Source of the DNA: Gemmatimonadales bacterium
GTDB taxonomy: Bacteria > Gemmatimonadota > Gemmatimonadetes > Gemmatimonadales > GWC2-71-9
NCBI GenBank assembly: GCA_025928645.1
Contig: JAICJD010000004.1
Span: forward strand, 1-55,337
Length of the DNA stretch: 55,337 bases
Reading direction: 5' to 3'
The position numbers and the translations under genes are program-made. The notes under the pieces are model-generated. The model saw nothing but the letters and a program-made list of their open reading frames with translations. It was not told where the DNA came from and did no database searches. Shown piece after piece: positions 1 to 10,240 of this stretch (the stretch's first letter is position 1; each line of letters opens with the position of its first letter).

Positions 1-1266
1 CAGCGCCGGCAGCACGTGGATGTCGTCGGTCAGCTCGAGCATGAAGGCCACCGCGGTGAGCGGCGAGCGCATGGTGCCGCCCATGATCGCGGCCATGCTG
101 ATCATGGCCCAGAGCCCGGTGTCGCCGGCATGGATCCAGTGGGCCTCGAGGGCGCCGAGCGAGCCGCCCATGATGAGCAGCGGGGCCAGCACGCCGCCGG
201 ACGTCCCCGAGCCCAGGGCGATGGCCCAGATCAGGGCCTTGGTGATCGCGAGGCCCAGCAGGAAGCCGCCGACCAGGTGGCCGTTGATGAGATCCGCGAT
301 GGTGTCGTAGCCCACGCCGAGCGCGCGGGGGTAGAACAGGCCGCCGAGGCCGACGAACAGGCCGCCGATGACCGGCCACCACATGTAGTGGATCGGGAGC
401 TTGGCGAACAGGTCCTCGAACGTGTACACCAGCCAGGTCAGGAGCCCCGACGCGAACCCCGCCGCAATGCCCACCGCGAGCGCCAGCACCAGCTCCTCCC
501 AGGCCAGCGCGGAGTGCGCGGTCACGGGGAAGATCGGGCCCGCGCCCAGGAGCGGCACCCGGACGGCGCCGGCCACGGCCGCGGCCGCCGCCACCGGGAT
601 GAAGCTCCGCGGCTTCCATTCGAACAGCAGCAGCTCGACCGCGAGCAGCACCGCCGCCAGCGGCGTCGCGAAGATGGCCGCCATGCCGCCGGCGGCGCCG
701 GCCACGAGCAGGGTCTTTCGCTCGGAGGCCGAGAGGTGGAACGCCTGCGCGAACAACGAGCCGAACGCGCCCCCCGTCATGATGATCGGGCCCTCGGCGC
801 CAAACGGGCCGCCGCTCCCGATCGCGATCGCCGAGGAGAGCGGCTTGAGCAGCGCGACCTTGGCGCTCATGCGGCTGCGTCCGATCAGGATCGCTTCCAT
901 CGCCTCCGGGATCCCGTGGCCGCGGATCTTCTCCGAGCCGTATCGCGCCATGAGGCCGACGATCAGGCCGCCGACCGTCGGGATCAGCACCGCCCAGGCC
1001 CCAAGCTGGTTGTGCGCCGGCGACACCAGGGTCGAATCGACCCGGTGATAGTAGAGGAGGTTGGTGATGCTGCCGATCAGCCATACCAGCGCGACGGCCA
1101 CGAACGCGCTGATGACGCCCACGATCGCGGCCATCGGCGTGATGATGAGCAGCCGGGCGTCGGTCGTGAAGTCGCCAAGTCGGTCGTCGTGGTGCTGGGG
1201 AACGGGGGGAGCGGGAGAGAGCGGGTCGGCGACCGGCGTCGCCTCGGCGGATGGGGATGGATTCAT
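1..1266 (-). CDS. ClC-family voltage-gated chloride channel / H+-Cl- antiporter (3' end truncated by window edge)
   Basis: Reverse-strand translation from ATG at 1266 gives MNPSPSAEATPVADPLSP... with ClC motifs GSGGPFGAEGPIIMTGGAFGSLFAQ and GSGTSGGVLAPLLIMGG; no stop before position 1. Confidence 0.9.
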   Translation of the reverse strand, partial: MNPSPSAEATPVADPLSPAPPVPQHHDDRLGDFTTDARLLIITPMAAIVGVISAFVAVALVWLIGSITNLLYYHRVDSTLVSPAHNQLGAWAVLIPTVGGLIVGLMARYGSEKIRGHGIPEAMEAILIGRSRMSAKVALLKPLSSAIAIGSGGPFGAEGPIIMTGGAFGSLFAQAFHLSASERKTLLVAGAAGGMAAIFATPLAAVLLAVELLLFEWKPRSFIPVAAAAAVAGAVRVPLLGAGPIFPVTAHSALAWEELVLALAVGIAAGFASGLLTWLVYTFEDLFAKLPIHYMWWPVIGGLFVGLGGLFYPRALGVGYDTIADLINGHLVGGFLLGLAITKALIWAIALGSGTSGGVLAPLLIMGGSLGALEAHWIHAGDTGLWAMISMAAIMGGTMRSPLTAVAFMLELTDDIHVLPAL

Positions 1267-1347
1267 GGCGTCAAGGTTAGGGACGCGGGGGCCCATGGGC
1301 AAGCGTCCCGGCCTTGATTTACCAAGGGCTTACGAGACATTAATGGT

Positions 1348-2526
1348 GTGAAACTCGCCCACGTCGCCGATACCCACCTCGGCATCCGGCAATATCATCG
1401 GCAAACCCCGTCCGGCATCAACCAGCGCGAGGCCGACGTCGCCCACGCCTTCCGCGCGGCGGTGGACGGAGTGGCGGAAGCGCGGCCGGACGCCGTCGTC
1501 GTCGCCGGCGATCTGTTCCACGCGGTGCGGCCGACCAATGCGGCGATCGTCTTCGCCTTCCGCCAGCTGCAGCGCCTGCGCGAGGCGCTGCCCGACGCGC
1601 CCATCGTGCTCATCGCCGGCAATCATGACACGCCGCGCTCCACCGAGACCGGCTCGATCCTGCGCCTGTTCGAGGAGCTCGGCGTGGACGTCGCCACCGA
1701 CGAGGCGCGCCGGTTCGTCTACCCGGGGCTCGACCTGTCGGTGCTCGCCGTGCCCCACCAGGCGCTCATGAGCCCCGCCCGCCCGTCGCTCCGGCCCGAG
1801 GGCGATGAGGGCCGCCGCGTGCTTCTGCTGCACGGCGAGATCGAAGGCGTGTTCCCGTTCGATCGAAGCAGCGCCGAATACGGCGGCGCCGTAGTGGGGC
1901 TCGAAGCGCTCGCGCCGTCGGAGTGGACCTACGTCGCTCTCGGCCACTACCACGTGCAGCATCAGGTCGCGCCGCGGGTGTGGTACGCCGGCTCCCTGGA
2001 GTACGTGAGCCCCAACCTCTGGGGTGAGCTGGTGGACGAGGCCGACCACGGCCTGCAAGGGAAGGGCTGGCTCCTGGCCGATCTCGATCGCGGGACGGTC
2101 GAGCGCCGCCGGGTACCGCTGGCGCGTGAGATCCTCGATCTCGAGCCGATCGAGGCCGACGGCCTCTCCGCCGCCGCGGTCGATGCGCTGATTCAGGAGC
2201 GGGTGGCGGGCCTCCCGGGCAGCGTCGCCGACAAGATCATCCGCCAGCTGGTGCAGAACATTCCCCGACACGTCGCGCGCGAGCTGAACCATGCCGCGGT
2301 GCGCGCGCTCAAGGCGGCGGCACTCCACTTCCATCTGGACCTGCGCCGGCCCGAAATCCACCGGCTGGTGGGCGTCGGCGCGCCGGGGCGGCGGCAGACC
2401 CTCCCGGAGCTGGTCCGGACCTACCTCGCCGGCCGGCCGCTCCCGGCCGAGCTCGATCGCGAGGCCTTCATTCGCCTGGGCGAGACGCTGATGGACTCGG
2501 TCGAGCGCGATCTGGCCGGCACCTGA
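1348..2526 (+). CDS. sbcD: DNA double-strand break repair exonuclease SbcD/Mre11 (metallophosphoesterase)
   Basis: [42 protein letters not shown] phosphoesterase motifs; followed directly by sbcC. Confidence 0.92.
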   Translation: MKLAHVADTHLGIRQYHRQTPSGINQREADVAHAFRAAVDGVAEARPDAVVVAGDLFHAVRPTNAAIVFAFRQLQRLREALPDAPIVLIAGNHDTPRSTETGSILRLFEELGVDVATDEARRFVYPGLDLSVLAVPHQALMSPARPSLRPEGDEGRRVLLLHGEIEGVFPFDRSSAEYGGAVVGLEALAPSEWTYVALGHYHVQHQVAPRVWYAGSLEYVSPNLWGELVDEADHGLQGKGWLLADLDRGTVERRRVPLAREILDLEPIEADGLSAAAVDALIQERVAGLPGSVADKIIRQLVQNIPRHVARELNHAAVRALKAAALHFHLDLRRPEIHRLVGVGAPGRRQTLPELVRTYLAGRPLPAELDREAFIRLGETLMDSVERDLAGT

Positions 2527-4946
2527 TGCAGATCCAGCGCCTGCGGCTCTCCAACTTCCGCCAGCACGAGCATACCGACCTCGAGCTGGGCCCCGGACTC
2601 ACCGGCATCATCGGGCCGAACGGAGCCGGGAAGACCACCCTGCTCGAGGCCATCGCCTGGGCGATGTACGGCATGCCCGCCGCGCGCGGCAGCCGCGAGA
2701 CCATCCGGCGACGCGGGGCGCCAGCCCGCTCGCGGGTCGAGGTGGAGCTCGCGTTCGCCCTCGGCGCGCATCAGTATCGCATCGTCCGCACGCTGAACGG
2801 CGCCGAGCTGTACCAGGACGGCGACCCGTCACCCATCGCCAATTCGATCGGCGCCGTGACCGAGCGGGTCACCCGCCTGCTGGGCATGACGCGCGACGAG
2901 TTCTTCAACACCTACTTCACCGGTCAGAAAGAGCTGGCCGTGATGGCGGCGATGTCGGCGCCGGAGCGGGCCCAGTTCCTCTCGCGCGTCCTGGGGTACG
3001 AGCGGATCCGCGCGGCGCAGGATCGCCTGAAGGAGCGCCGCTCCGCGCTCCGAGCCCGGCACGACGCGCTCCGCGCGGGACTCGGCGACCTGGCCGACAT
3101 CGAGGCCGCCGAGGCCGGCGCGCAGGAGCGGGTCGTCGCGGCGCGGGCGGCCGACGCCGCGGCCGCCGAAGCGCTCGCGTCGGCCGAATGTGTCCTCCGG
3201 GAGGCTCGTCCCGAGTGGGAACGGGTCCAGGCCCTCCGCGAAACGGCCCTGACCCTGGAGGCCGAGCTGCGGGTGGCCGATCATCGGGGCGCCGCCGCGG
3301 TCGAGCGCGCCGAGCGGCTCGAGCGCGAGGCGGCCGCGGCGGCGGCGGCGGCGCGGAAGCTCGAGGCGGTCTCGGAGCGGCTGGCGCCGCTCCCCGGCCT
3401 GCGCGAGACCCTCGCCGCCCTCGAGCGCGCTGCCGAGCGCCACGCCGCGCGCCGCGGCCTGCTGGTGCAGCTCGACGACGTGCGCCGCCACCTGGCGTCG
3501 GTCGAGGACCGCGTGGCGCGGCTGCCGAGCCACGAGCAGCTCGATGCCGCGCGCGATCGCATCAACGATGTCCGCGCCTCTCTCGCCGGCGTCACGCTCG
3601 ACTCCGAGAATCTGCGCACCGCGTGGGTCCGGAACGCGCAGGACGCCAAGACCAAGCGGCAGGGCCTGCTCGATCAGTATCAGGAGCTGAAGGAGCAGCG
3701 CCAACGCATCGTCAAGGCCGGCCCCGAGGGCGACTGCCCGACCTGCGCCCGCCCCTTGGGCGCGGAATACGAAAAGGTGCTCGGCGTCCTCGATCGGCAG
3801 ATGGAGGATGTGATCGCCAACGGCAACTTCTACAAGCAGCGCATCGAGCAGCTCCAGCTCGAGCCCAGGGAGCTCGACGACGCCGACCGGCGGCGCCTCG
3901 CGCTCGAGCAGGAGCTGTCGGAAGTCACCGGCGAGGGCGGACGGCTGGAGGCGCTGGCGCACGAGCGCGCGCCGCTCGCCGAGGAGCGGGAGCGGCTGCT
4001 CGGGCGGGTGCGTGAGGTGGAGGCGGCGCTCGCCGCCGCGCCGGCCGAGTACGACGAGCGGCGTCACCGGGCGGTCCTCGCCGAGATCCGCGCGCTGGAG
4101 CCGCTGGCCCTCGAGGCCGAGCGGCTGGGGGTGGTTGCGGGGAGAAGCGGCGCCGTCGCGGCTGAGCTCGAGCCGGTCGCGGCGGAGCGCGCGGACGCTC
4201 TGGCCGCCGCGGAGGCGCTCCGTCGGCGCCTGGCGGAGCTCGGCTACAGCGAGCAGGCCTACCGCGCCGCCCGCGATGCCGAAGCCTCGGCCGAGCGGCA
4301 CCGGCGCGAGGCGGAGCTGATCCTGGTTCGGGCCCGTGGCGAGTCGGCGGCCGCGGAGGAGGCGGTCCAGGCGGCCGCACGACGCCGGGCCGAGCGAACC
4401 GAGCGGGAGCAGGAAGCCAAGGCGGCCGCGACCGACCTCGCCCTGCACCAGGAGCTCGACCGCGCGCTCTCCGATCTCCGCACCGAGCTCAACGCGACGC
4501 TCCGGCCCGATCTGAGCGAGCTCGCCTCCGGGTTCCTCCGCGACCTGACCAACGGCCGCTACACCGACCTCGAGCTCGACGAGGACTATGGCGCCACGCT
4601 GCTCGACGATGGCGATCCGAAAGCTGTCATTTCCGGCGGCGAGGAGGACGTGGCCAACCTCGCGCTCAGGCTCGCGATCAGCCAGATGATCGCCGAGCGC
4701 GCGGGCCAGCCCCTGTCGCTCCTGATTCTGGACGAGATCTTCGGCTCGCTCGACGAGGACCGGCGCCTCGCGGTGGTGGACCTGCTGCGCAGCCTGGCCG
4801 ATCGCTTCCCGCAGGTCATTCTCATCACCCACGTCGACTCGGTGCGCGAAGGCTTCGACCGCGTCGTGCGGGTGGGGTTCGACGTGGCGCGCGGCGTCGC
4901 GACCGTGCGCGACGAGCCGGTCGGAGACCACGATGTGGCGGCCTGA
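2526..4946 (+). CDS. sbcC: SbcC/Rad50-type SMC ATPase, nuclease subunit C
   Basis: Walker [19 protein letters not shown], long coiled coil, zinc-hook CPTC, C-terminal signature [16 protein letters not shown] and Walker [15 protein letters not shown]. Confidence 0.93.
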   Translation: MQIQRLRLSNFRQHEHTDLELGPGLTGIIGPNGAGKTTLLEAIAWAMYGMPAARGSRETIRRRGAPARSRVEVELAFALGAHQYRIVRTLNGAELYQDGDPSPIANSIGAVTERVTRLLGMTRDEFFNTYFTGQKELAVMAAMSAPERAQFLSRVLGYERIRAAQDRLKERRSALRARHDALRAGLGDLADIEAAEAGAQERVVAARAADAAAAEALASAECVLREARPEWERVQALRETALTLEAELRVADHRGAAAVERAERLEREAAAAAAAARKLEAVSERLAPLPGLRETLAALERAAERHAARRGLLVQLDDVRRHLASVEDRVARLPSHEQLDAARDRINDVRASLAGVTLDSENLRTAWVRNAQDAKTKRQGLLDQYQELKEQRQRIVKAGPEGDCPTCARPLGAEYEKVLGVLDRQMEDVIANGNFYKQRIEQLQLEPRELDDADRRRLALEQELSEVTGEGGRLEALAHERAPLAEERERLLGRVREVEAALAAAPAEYDERRHRAVLAEIRALEPLALEAERLGVVAGRSGAVAAELEPVAAERADALAAAEALRRRLAELGYSEQAYRAARDAEASAERHRREAELILVRARGESAAAEEAVQAAARRRAERTEREQEAKAAATDLALHQELDRALSDLRTELNATLRPDLSELASGFLRDLTNGRYTDLELDEDYGATLLDDGDPKAVISGGEEDVANLALRLAISQMIAERAGQPLSLLILDEIFGSLDEDRRLAVVDLLRSLADRFPQVILITHVDSVREGFDRVVRVGFDVARGVATVRDEPVGDHDVAA

Positions 4947-5892
4947 CCGCAGCGTCCGCGGGCCCGACCGGCCCACGCTGCGCGACATCGAGCCGCTCAA
5001 CCGTGTCTTCGCCGACGCGTTCACCGACCGCTACAGCCGCGATGGGCTGGTCGGCGTGCGCGTGCCCCATCTCAACACCCTCGTATGGCGCTACGCCCTC
5101 GAGGATGCCGGGGACGGCGCCATGGTCTGGCGCGACGCGGATGGCCAGATGGTCGCGTTCAACATGGTGCACCAATCGGGCGTCGAGGGGTGGATGGGGC
5201 CGCTGGCCGTTCGGCCCGACCGCCAGGGCGAAGGGCTGGGCTCCACGATGGTGCGGCTGGGCATCGAGTGGCTCAAAGGGCAGGGCGCCCGTACCATCGG
5301 CCTCGAGACGATGCCGCGCACGGTGGAGAACATCGGCTTCTACAGCCGCATCGGCCTCGTGCCCGGCCCGCTCACCGTCACGCTGGTGCACGACGTGCCC
5401 CGCCGCGGCACCGCGCCGCCCGAGCTCCTCTCGACCGCGGGGGCGCAACTGCCGCTCCGGATGGAGGAGTGCCGGCGGCTCACCGACGAGCTCACGCCCG
5501 GCGTGGACTTCACCCGCGAGATCGCGCTGACCCGCGATCTCGCCATCGGCGACACCACGCTCGTGCGGGAGCGGGGCGAGCTCGCCGGCTTCGCGCTGTG
5601 GCACTCCACGCCGCTCGCGGCCGGCCGCGCCAAGGATGAGGTGCGCGTGCTCAAGCTCGTGGCCCGCTCGATGGCGGCCTTCGAGCGCCTGCTCGAGGCA
5701 CTGCACGGCACCGCGGTGCGCGAGCGGGTGGGCCGCCTGGCCATCCGCTGCCAGAGCGACTTCGCGGACGCGTACCTGCGGCTGGTGTCCGCCGGGTTCC
5801 GGGTGCACTGGACCGACCTGCGCATGCTCCTGCAGGGCTATCCGCAGGTGCCGGCCACACACGGAATCGTGCTCTCGAACTGGGAGATCTGA
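4933..5892 (+). CDS. GNAT-family N-acetyltransferase
   Basis: Acetyl-CoA motif [50 protein letters not shown]; overlaps the sbcC end by 14 nt. Confidence 0.85.
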   Translation: MWRPDRSVRGPDRPTLRDIEPLNRVFADAFTDRYSRDGLVGVRVPHLNTLVWRYALEDAGDGAMVWRDADGQMVAFNMVHQSGVEGWMGPLAVRPDRQGEGLGSTMVRLGIEWLKGQGARTIGLETMPRTVENIGFYSRIGLVPGPLTVTLVHDVPRRGTAPPELLSTAGAQLPLRMEECRRLTDELTPGVDFTREIALTRDLAIGDTTLVRERGELAGFALWHSTPLAAGRAKDEVRVLKLVARSMAAFERLLEALHGTAVRERVGRLAIRCQSDFADAYLRLVSAGFRVHWTDLRMLLQGYPQVPATHGIVLSNWEI

Positions 5893-5898
5893 GCTCGG

Positions 5899-7011
5899 CT
5901 AGCGGCCGTTGCGCTCCGCCAGGACGGTGCGGTACACCTCGATGGTCCGCATGACCGAGTGCTCCAGCGTGAAGGCGCCTTCGTAGCGCGCGCGCCCGTT
6001 CCCGCCGAGGCGCACCCGCAGCTCGGCCGAGGCGAGCAGCCGGCCCAGACACTCACGGAGCGCGCTCGCGTCGCCCCGCGGCACCAGCAGCCCGGTCTCG
6101 CCGTCCTCCACCGATTCGCCGATCCCCCCGACCTCCGTCGCGACCACCGGCAGCCCCGCGCGCATCGCCTCCAGAATGCTGAGCGGAAAGCCCTCCCAGT
6201 TGGTCACGAGCAGGAAGACCTGCGAGCTCGCCAGGATATCGCCCACGTCCAGGCGCTGTCCCAGGAACTTCACCCGTTCCCCCAGACCCAGCGACCGGGC
6301 AAGCCGCTCCGCCTCGGGCATGAGCGGTCCGTCGCCGACGAGGTCCATCTCCCAGGGGACGGCCATGAGGCCGGCCAGCGCCCGGAACAGCGTCGCGTGG
6401 TCCTTCTGCGCCATGAACCGCGCCACCATCACGAGGCGGGGCGGGGAGCGGCCCGGGTCCGCTCGCCGGGGGGTGGGCAGATCGGGCATACCGTTGTGCA
6501 CCGTGACCACCTTCTCGGGCGGCGCCACCCGCGCCTCGAGCGCCAGTTGGCGATCGAATTCCGAGACGGTGATGATCCGGCTGGCCAGCGGCCCCACCAG
6601 CCGCTCGACCCGGCGGAACACCGCGGCCTGCCTCGGCGGCACGCCGGGCGTGAACGCCCAGCCGTGGGCCGTGAACACCACGGGCATCCTCAAGGAGCGC
6701 CCCGCGATGCGCGCCAGTGTTCCCGCCTTGGAGGAGTGCGCCGCGATGAGCTCGGGGCGGAGTTCGAGGAGGACGTTCCGGATCTCGTGCAGCGCCCGCA
6801 GATCCTGGAGGGGGGCGATCGGCATGGTGAGATGGCGCATCAGGCGTACCGGTGTCGCCTGCGCCCTGAGATCGTCCACGAAGGCCCCCCGCCCGCTGGT
6901 CAGCACGGTCACCTCGTGGCCGTGGGCGCGCATCGCGCCGGCCATGTCGCGCACGTGAATCTGCGCGCCGCCGAGGGGATCAGCTCGGGTCACGATGTAG
7001 GCGATCTTCAT
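5899..7011 (-). CDS. Glycosyltransferase family 4 (GT-B)
   Basis: N-term DPLGGAQIHVRDMA; C-term VFLLVTNWEGFPLSILEAMRAGLPVVATEVGGIGE (E-x7-E motif). Confidence 0.9.
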   Translation of the reverse strand: MKIAYIVTRADPLGGAQIHVRDMAGAMRAHGHEVTVLTSGRGAFVDDLRAQATPVRLMRHLTMPIAPLQDLRALHEIRNVLLELRPELIAAHSSKAGTLARIAGRSLRMPVVFTAHGWAFTPGVPPRQAAVFRRVERLVGPLASRIITVSEFDRQLALEARVAPPEKVVTVHNGMPDLPTPRRADPGRSPPRLVMVARFMAQKDHATLFRALAGLMAVPWEMDLVGDGPLMPEAERLARSLGLGERVKFLGQRLDVGDILASSQVFLLVTNWEGFPLSILEAMRAGLPVVATEVGGIGESVEDGETGLLVPRGDASALRECLGRLLASAELRVRLGGNGRARYEGAFTLEHSVMRTIEVYRTVLAERNGR

Positions 7012-7385
7012 CCGCTGGAACCTGTAAACGCGGGGGCGGGGGGTGCCGGCCGATGGGGCGGGAATATAGGCGGGGCGTCGGTCGGGCCAAGGTTTCCTGG
7101 GGTCGTGCCATTGCCCGCAGCAAGCCGGGCGGGGTGCCGCTCAAGCATTGGCTAGTGTCGCAAGACATTACGCTAACTTGTTACAATCGCCGAATGACAG
7201 AAGTTGTATCGTGTTACACCTGAGGAAGTTGCAGCTTAGAGCTGCGAAAAGACATGAGCGCTGTGTAGAACTTTTTCGCATTGAGTTGCCCCTTCAACTG
7301 CCGTAAATATGCAGGAGCCCAAGGGTGGTGGCGGCGGTTTGGGAACGGTTGGGTGCCCGCAGGGAGCAGACGAAAGGCCCCCGCA

Positions 7386-9191
7386 ATGACGTACACGTTC
7401 AAGCTTGCGCGCAGACTCGCCGTCTCGCGAGACTTCGGCGTGCTCACCGCACTGGTTCTCCTCGCAGCGTGCTCCGGAGATTCCACCGCTCCCGACGTCG
7501 AGTCGGCCGGGTTCGCTGACCACGTCCTTCCCGGCTTCGAAGTCAGCCCTCGAGCCGTCACCATCGAAACCAACCAGACCATCGTCTTCCGCGGACGGGA
7601 CCGCAGTGTCAGGGGCGTCGTTCCCCTGGTCACGGCCTGGAAGACCAGCGGCGGCACCATTACCGCCGATGGCACCTTTTCCTCCGATGTCCCCGGCACG
7701 TATACCGTGGTCGGCCGGAGCGGAGGCAAGCACACCGACTCCTCGCTGGTGCAGGTGGTGCCGAAGAACGAGAACGTCGTGAGCCTCTCGGTCAGCCCCG
7801 ACTCCGTGTCCCTGCAGCCCGGCGGTGAGCGGACTTTTACGGTGAAGGCGCGCCTCGCGAGCGGCAGGACCACCTCGAAGGTCGGCGCCGTGTGGAGCGC
7901 CACCGGCGGCGACATCGACGCCGGCGGGACCTACACTGCCGGTGATACCACGGGCGACTTTCGCGTGATCGCCGTGAATACCTCCGGCACGGTGGCGGAT
8001 ACGGTCGCGGTGCACGTCGACGCGCAGGCTCCCGCGCTTCCGCCGCCGTCCAGTCCGCCTCCCGCCACGCTCGCGAGCGTGATCATCACGCCGGCCAGTG
8101 TCTCCCTTTCCTCCGGGGCGACACGCGACTTCGAGGCATATGGCCGCGATTCGAACGGCGACAGCGTCGCCGTCAGCGTGACCTTCACCGCAACCGGCGG
8201 CACGGTCACCGCGAACGGGCTGTACACCGCCGGCTCGACGGGCGGAGCCTACCGCGTCGTCGCGAGCTCGAACGGCCTGGCCGATACCGCGGCGGTCAGT
8301 GTCCTGGTCTCCTCGCCCGGCGTGACCTCCGGCATGGGCATTCCGTTCGGCCCGGCCCAGCTGTTGAACGAGAGCACAGGGGGGACGCCCTTCTCGCTCA
8401 CGATCGTCGGCACCACGGCGAGCACCATCGTCGGCACGCTGAGCCAGGCTCGGCAGCAGAAGCTCCGCCTCGTCCTCAACATGACGGGCGGCTCACACGA
8501 GCTGTACCTCACCGACGGCGTGTTCGACCGCGCCAAGTGGAACAGCAAGATGAACAGCTACAACACCCCGGAGATCCGGCAGGCCGTGGCGGAGGCGGTG
8601 GCCGACGGCACCATCGTCGGCGAGTCCGTCATGGACGAGCCGAACGTGTACGGGCTGGGCGACGGCAACACGTGGGGTCCGAGAGGCACCATGACCAAGG
8701 CGCGCGTCGATTCGCTCTGCGGGTACGTGAAGACGGTGTTCCCCACCATGCCGGTCGGCGTGGTCCATGCTCATCAGGCCTTCGAGCCGAGCAACTCCTA
8801 CCGGGTCTGCGAGTTCCTGGTGGACGCCTATTCGTACCGCTTCGGCGACATCACCAAGTGGCGCGACGACGCGCTGGCCATGGGCCGCCGCGACGGTCAC
8901 GCGATCCTTTTCAGCATGAACATCCTGAACGGCGGCATTCAGGCGGTGCGGGACGGCCTGTGGAACTGCCCGCTCACCACGACGGGCGGCCGGGGGACCT
9001 ACGATCCCAACTGCCGCATGACGGCGAATCAGATCCGCGAGTTCGGCCTGGCCCTGGGCCCGTCAGGCTGCGGCATGCTCATGTGGCGGTACAACTCGGA
9101 CTTCATCCTCGACCCGAATAATCAGCTCGCGTTCAAGGATATTGCCACACACCTCGCAACGCTCCCGTCCAAGGCCTGTCGGAGGAGTTAG
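7386..9191 (+). CDS. Putative lipoprotein with BIG2/Ig-like repeats and a C-terminal TIM-barrel/glycosidase-like domain
   Basis: Signal plus lipobox MTYTFKLARRL...LVLLAACSGD; repeated SVSPDSVSLQPGGERTFTV.../IITPASVSLSSGATRDFEAYG Ig-like segments; C-terminal ~280 aa with DGTIVGESVMDEP, paralogous to the protein at 35456. ORF track starts upstream at 7281; ATG 7386 gives the signal peptide. Confidence 0.75.
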   Translation: MTYTFKLARRLAVSRDFGVLTALVLLAACSGDSTAPDVESAGFADHVLPGFEVSPRAVTIETNQTIVFRGRDRSVRGVVPLVTAWKTSGGTITADGTFSSDVPGTYTVVGRSGGKHTDSSLVQVVPKNENVVSLSVSPDSVSLQPGGERTFTVKARLASGRTTSKVGAVWSATGGDIDAGGTYTAGDTTGDFRVIAVNTSGTVADTVAVHVDAQAPALPPPSSPPPATLASVIITPASVSLSSGATRDFEAYGRDSNGDSVAVSVTFTATGGTVTANGLYTAGSTGGAYRVVASSNGLADTAAVSVLVSSPGVTSGMGIPFGPAQLLNESTGGTPFSLTIVGTTASTIVGTLSQARQQKLRLVLNMTGGSHELYLTDGVFDRAKWNSKMNSYNTPEIRQAVAEAVADGTIVGESVMDEPNVYGLGDGNTWGPRGTMTKARVDSLCGYVKTVFPTMPVGVVHAHQAFEPSNSYRVCEFLVDAYSYRFGDITKWRDDALAMGRRDGHAILFSMNILNGGIQAVRDGLWNCPLTTTGGRGTYDPNCRMTANQIREFGLALGPSGCGMLMWRYNSDFILDPNNQLAFKDIATHLATLPSKACRRS

Positions 9192-9221
9192 CGCGCGATG
9201 CCGGGCGGCAGCGGCCGGAAT

Positions 9222-9252
9222 GCGGACCGGGAGACGTGCTCTCCCGGTCCGC
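9222..9252 (+). terminator. Strong hairpin, candidate terminator after the Ig-like lipoprotein gene
   Basis: GCGGACCGGGAGA-CGTGC-TCTCCCGGTCCGC: perfect 13-bp stem, 5-nt loop, 30 nt after the stop codon; no classical U-tract. Confidence 0.65.
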
Positions 9253-9310
9253 CTCGCTTTCGGGGGGCACGCCGGCCACCGGTGGGAGGATGCCGGGCCC
9301 TGTGTCGAGC

Positions 9311-9330
9311 GCGCCACACTCGTGTGGTGC
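9311..9330 (+). promoter_or_regulatory. Candidate dyad (enhancer-like) site upstream of wza-like gene
   Basis: GCGCCACA-CTCG-TGTGGTGC dyad, similar to sites at 26459 and 38470. Confidence 0.4.
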
Positions 9331-9381
9331 GAGGAGTGTGTCAGATGACCAAAATGACGGGGGAGCCCCTGCTCCGCCGGA

Positions 9382-9401
9382 GGCACGGGCTAGCCCGTGC
9401 C
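9382..9401. repeat. 20-bp perfect palindrome GGCACGGGCTAGCCCGTGCC
   Basis: Self-complementary over all 20 nt; in the intergenic region upstream of the polysaccharide export gene. Confidence 0.85.
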
Positions 9402-9481
9402 GTGCCTTCGGGAGTTACCCATAGTAAATTGCCCTACTGCGCGGAGGCTGATGACGTTTGGCCCCCGTCAAATCGGCGGGG

Positions 9482-9495
9482 GGCACGGATCCTGC
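9482..9495 (+). promoter_or_regulatory. Candidate sigma-54 -24/-12 promoter for the EPS export operon
   Basis: GGCACGGATCCTGC: GG and GC separated by exactly 10 nt; 70-79 nt upstream of candidate starts 9565/9574. Confidence 0.55.
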
Positions 9496-9564
9496 TCCCC
9501 CGCCGGCATTCGCCAGGCGGTGCTGTCATGTTCCCGGTCGCCTGGCGCTACCTTCCACCAACTC

Positions 9565-10233
9565 ATGAGGTCTATGCGAACCCTCGCGTGGTCCACCGTG
9601 CTCAGTGCCACTGTCGTCCTTGTGGCGCCGTCCGTCGCCTCCGGTCAGGAGACTCCGCGGCAGCCTGACGCGGCGGTCCTCTCGCCCGGCGATTCGGTTC
9701 GCATCGTGGTCTGGCGCAAGCCCGAGTTCAGCGGGGATTTCGAGATCGCTCCGGACGGCTCCATTACCCACCCGCTCTTTCGGTCGGTGAAGGTGGGAGG
9801 CATTCCATTCGCGAGGGCGGAGTCCGCGGTTCGCACCTTCTTGACCCAGTTCGAAGAGAACCCGCAGTTCGTGATGGAGCCGCTGATCCACGTCTCCGTG
9901 TCGGGCTACGTCACGCGGCCGATCGTCTTTGCCGCGCGCCCCGAAACCTCCATCGGCGAAGCCGTAGCCCGCGCGGGCGGCGTGGACCAGAACGGGGCCC
10001 GCAATCACGTTCGCGTGATCCGGCTGATGCCGAACGGCCAGCAGACGCAGACCATCGTCGATCTCACCGATCAGAGCGGTGCGGCAGGGACGATACCCAT
10101 CCGCTCGGGTGATCAGATCATCGTGGACAAGAAGAAGTCCTTTTTTCGAGACATCATGTTGCCGACCATCGGCGTGATCGGGTCGATCGCTTCCCTGGGT
10201 CTGCTCATCGATCGCGTCAGCCGGCAAAACTGA
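9565..10233 (+). CDS. Polysaccharide biosynthesis/export protein (Wza-like, SLBB domain)
   Basis: Signal peptide then LSPGDSVRIVVWRKPEFSGDFEIAPDGSITHPLFRSVKVGG (poly-export domain) and GYVTRPIVFAARPETSIGEAVARAGG (SLBB). Start could also be 9574. Confidence 0.88.
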   Translation: MRSMRTLAWSTVLSATVVLVAPSVASGQETPRQPDAAVLSPGDSVRIVVWRKPEFSGDFEIAPDGSITHPLFRSVKVGGIPFARAESAVRTFLTQFEENPQFVMEPLIHVSVSGYVTRPIVFAARPETSIGEAVARAGGVDQNGARNHVRVIRLMPNGQQTQTIVDLTDQSGAAGTIPIRSGDQIIVDKKKSFFRDIMLPTIGVIGSIASLGLLIDRVSRQN

Positions 10234-10240
10234 CTCCGCT

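Noticed and set aside
16-1317. 433-aa plus-strand ORF over the ClC channel gene
   Set aside because: Low-complexity R/G/H/E/Q-rich translation; opposite strand encodes a clear ClC protein.
1348-4946. SbcD-SbcC as part of a defence island
   Set aside because: Ordinary housekeeping repair pair; no nuclease, toxin, integrase or other defence genes nearby.
2829-5024. 731-aa minus-strand ORF over sbcC
   Set aside because: Antisense shadow of a strong SMC ATPase; composition typical of reverse-frame GC-rich DNA.
7298-7312. sigma-54-like CTGCCGTAAATATGC upstream of the first lipoprotein
   Set aside because: -24 element lacks the invariant GG; spacing alone is not enough.
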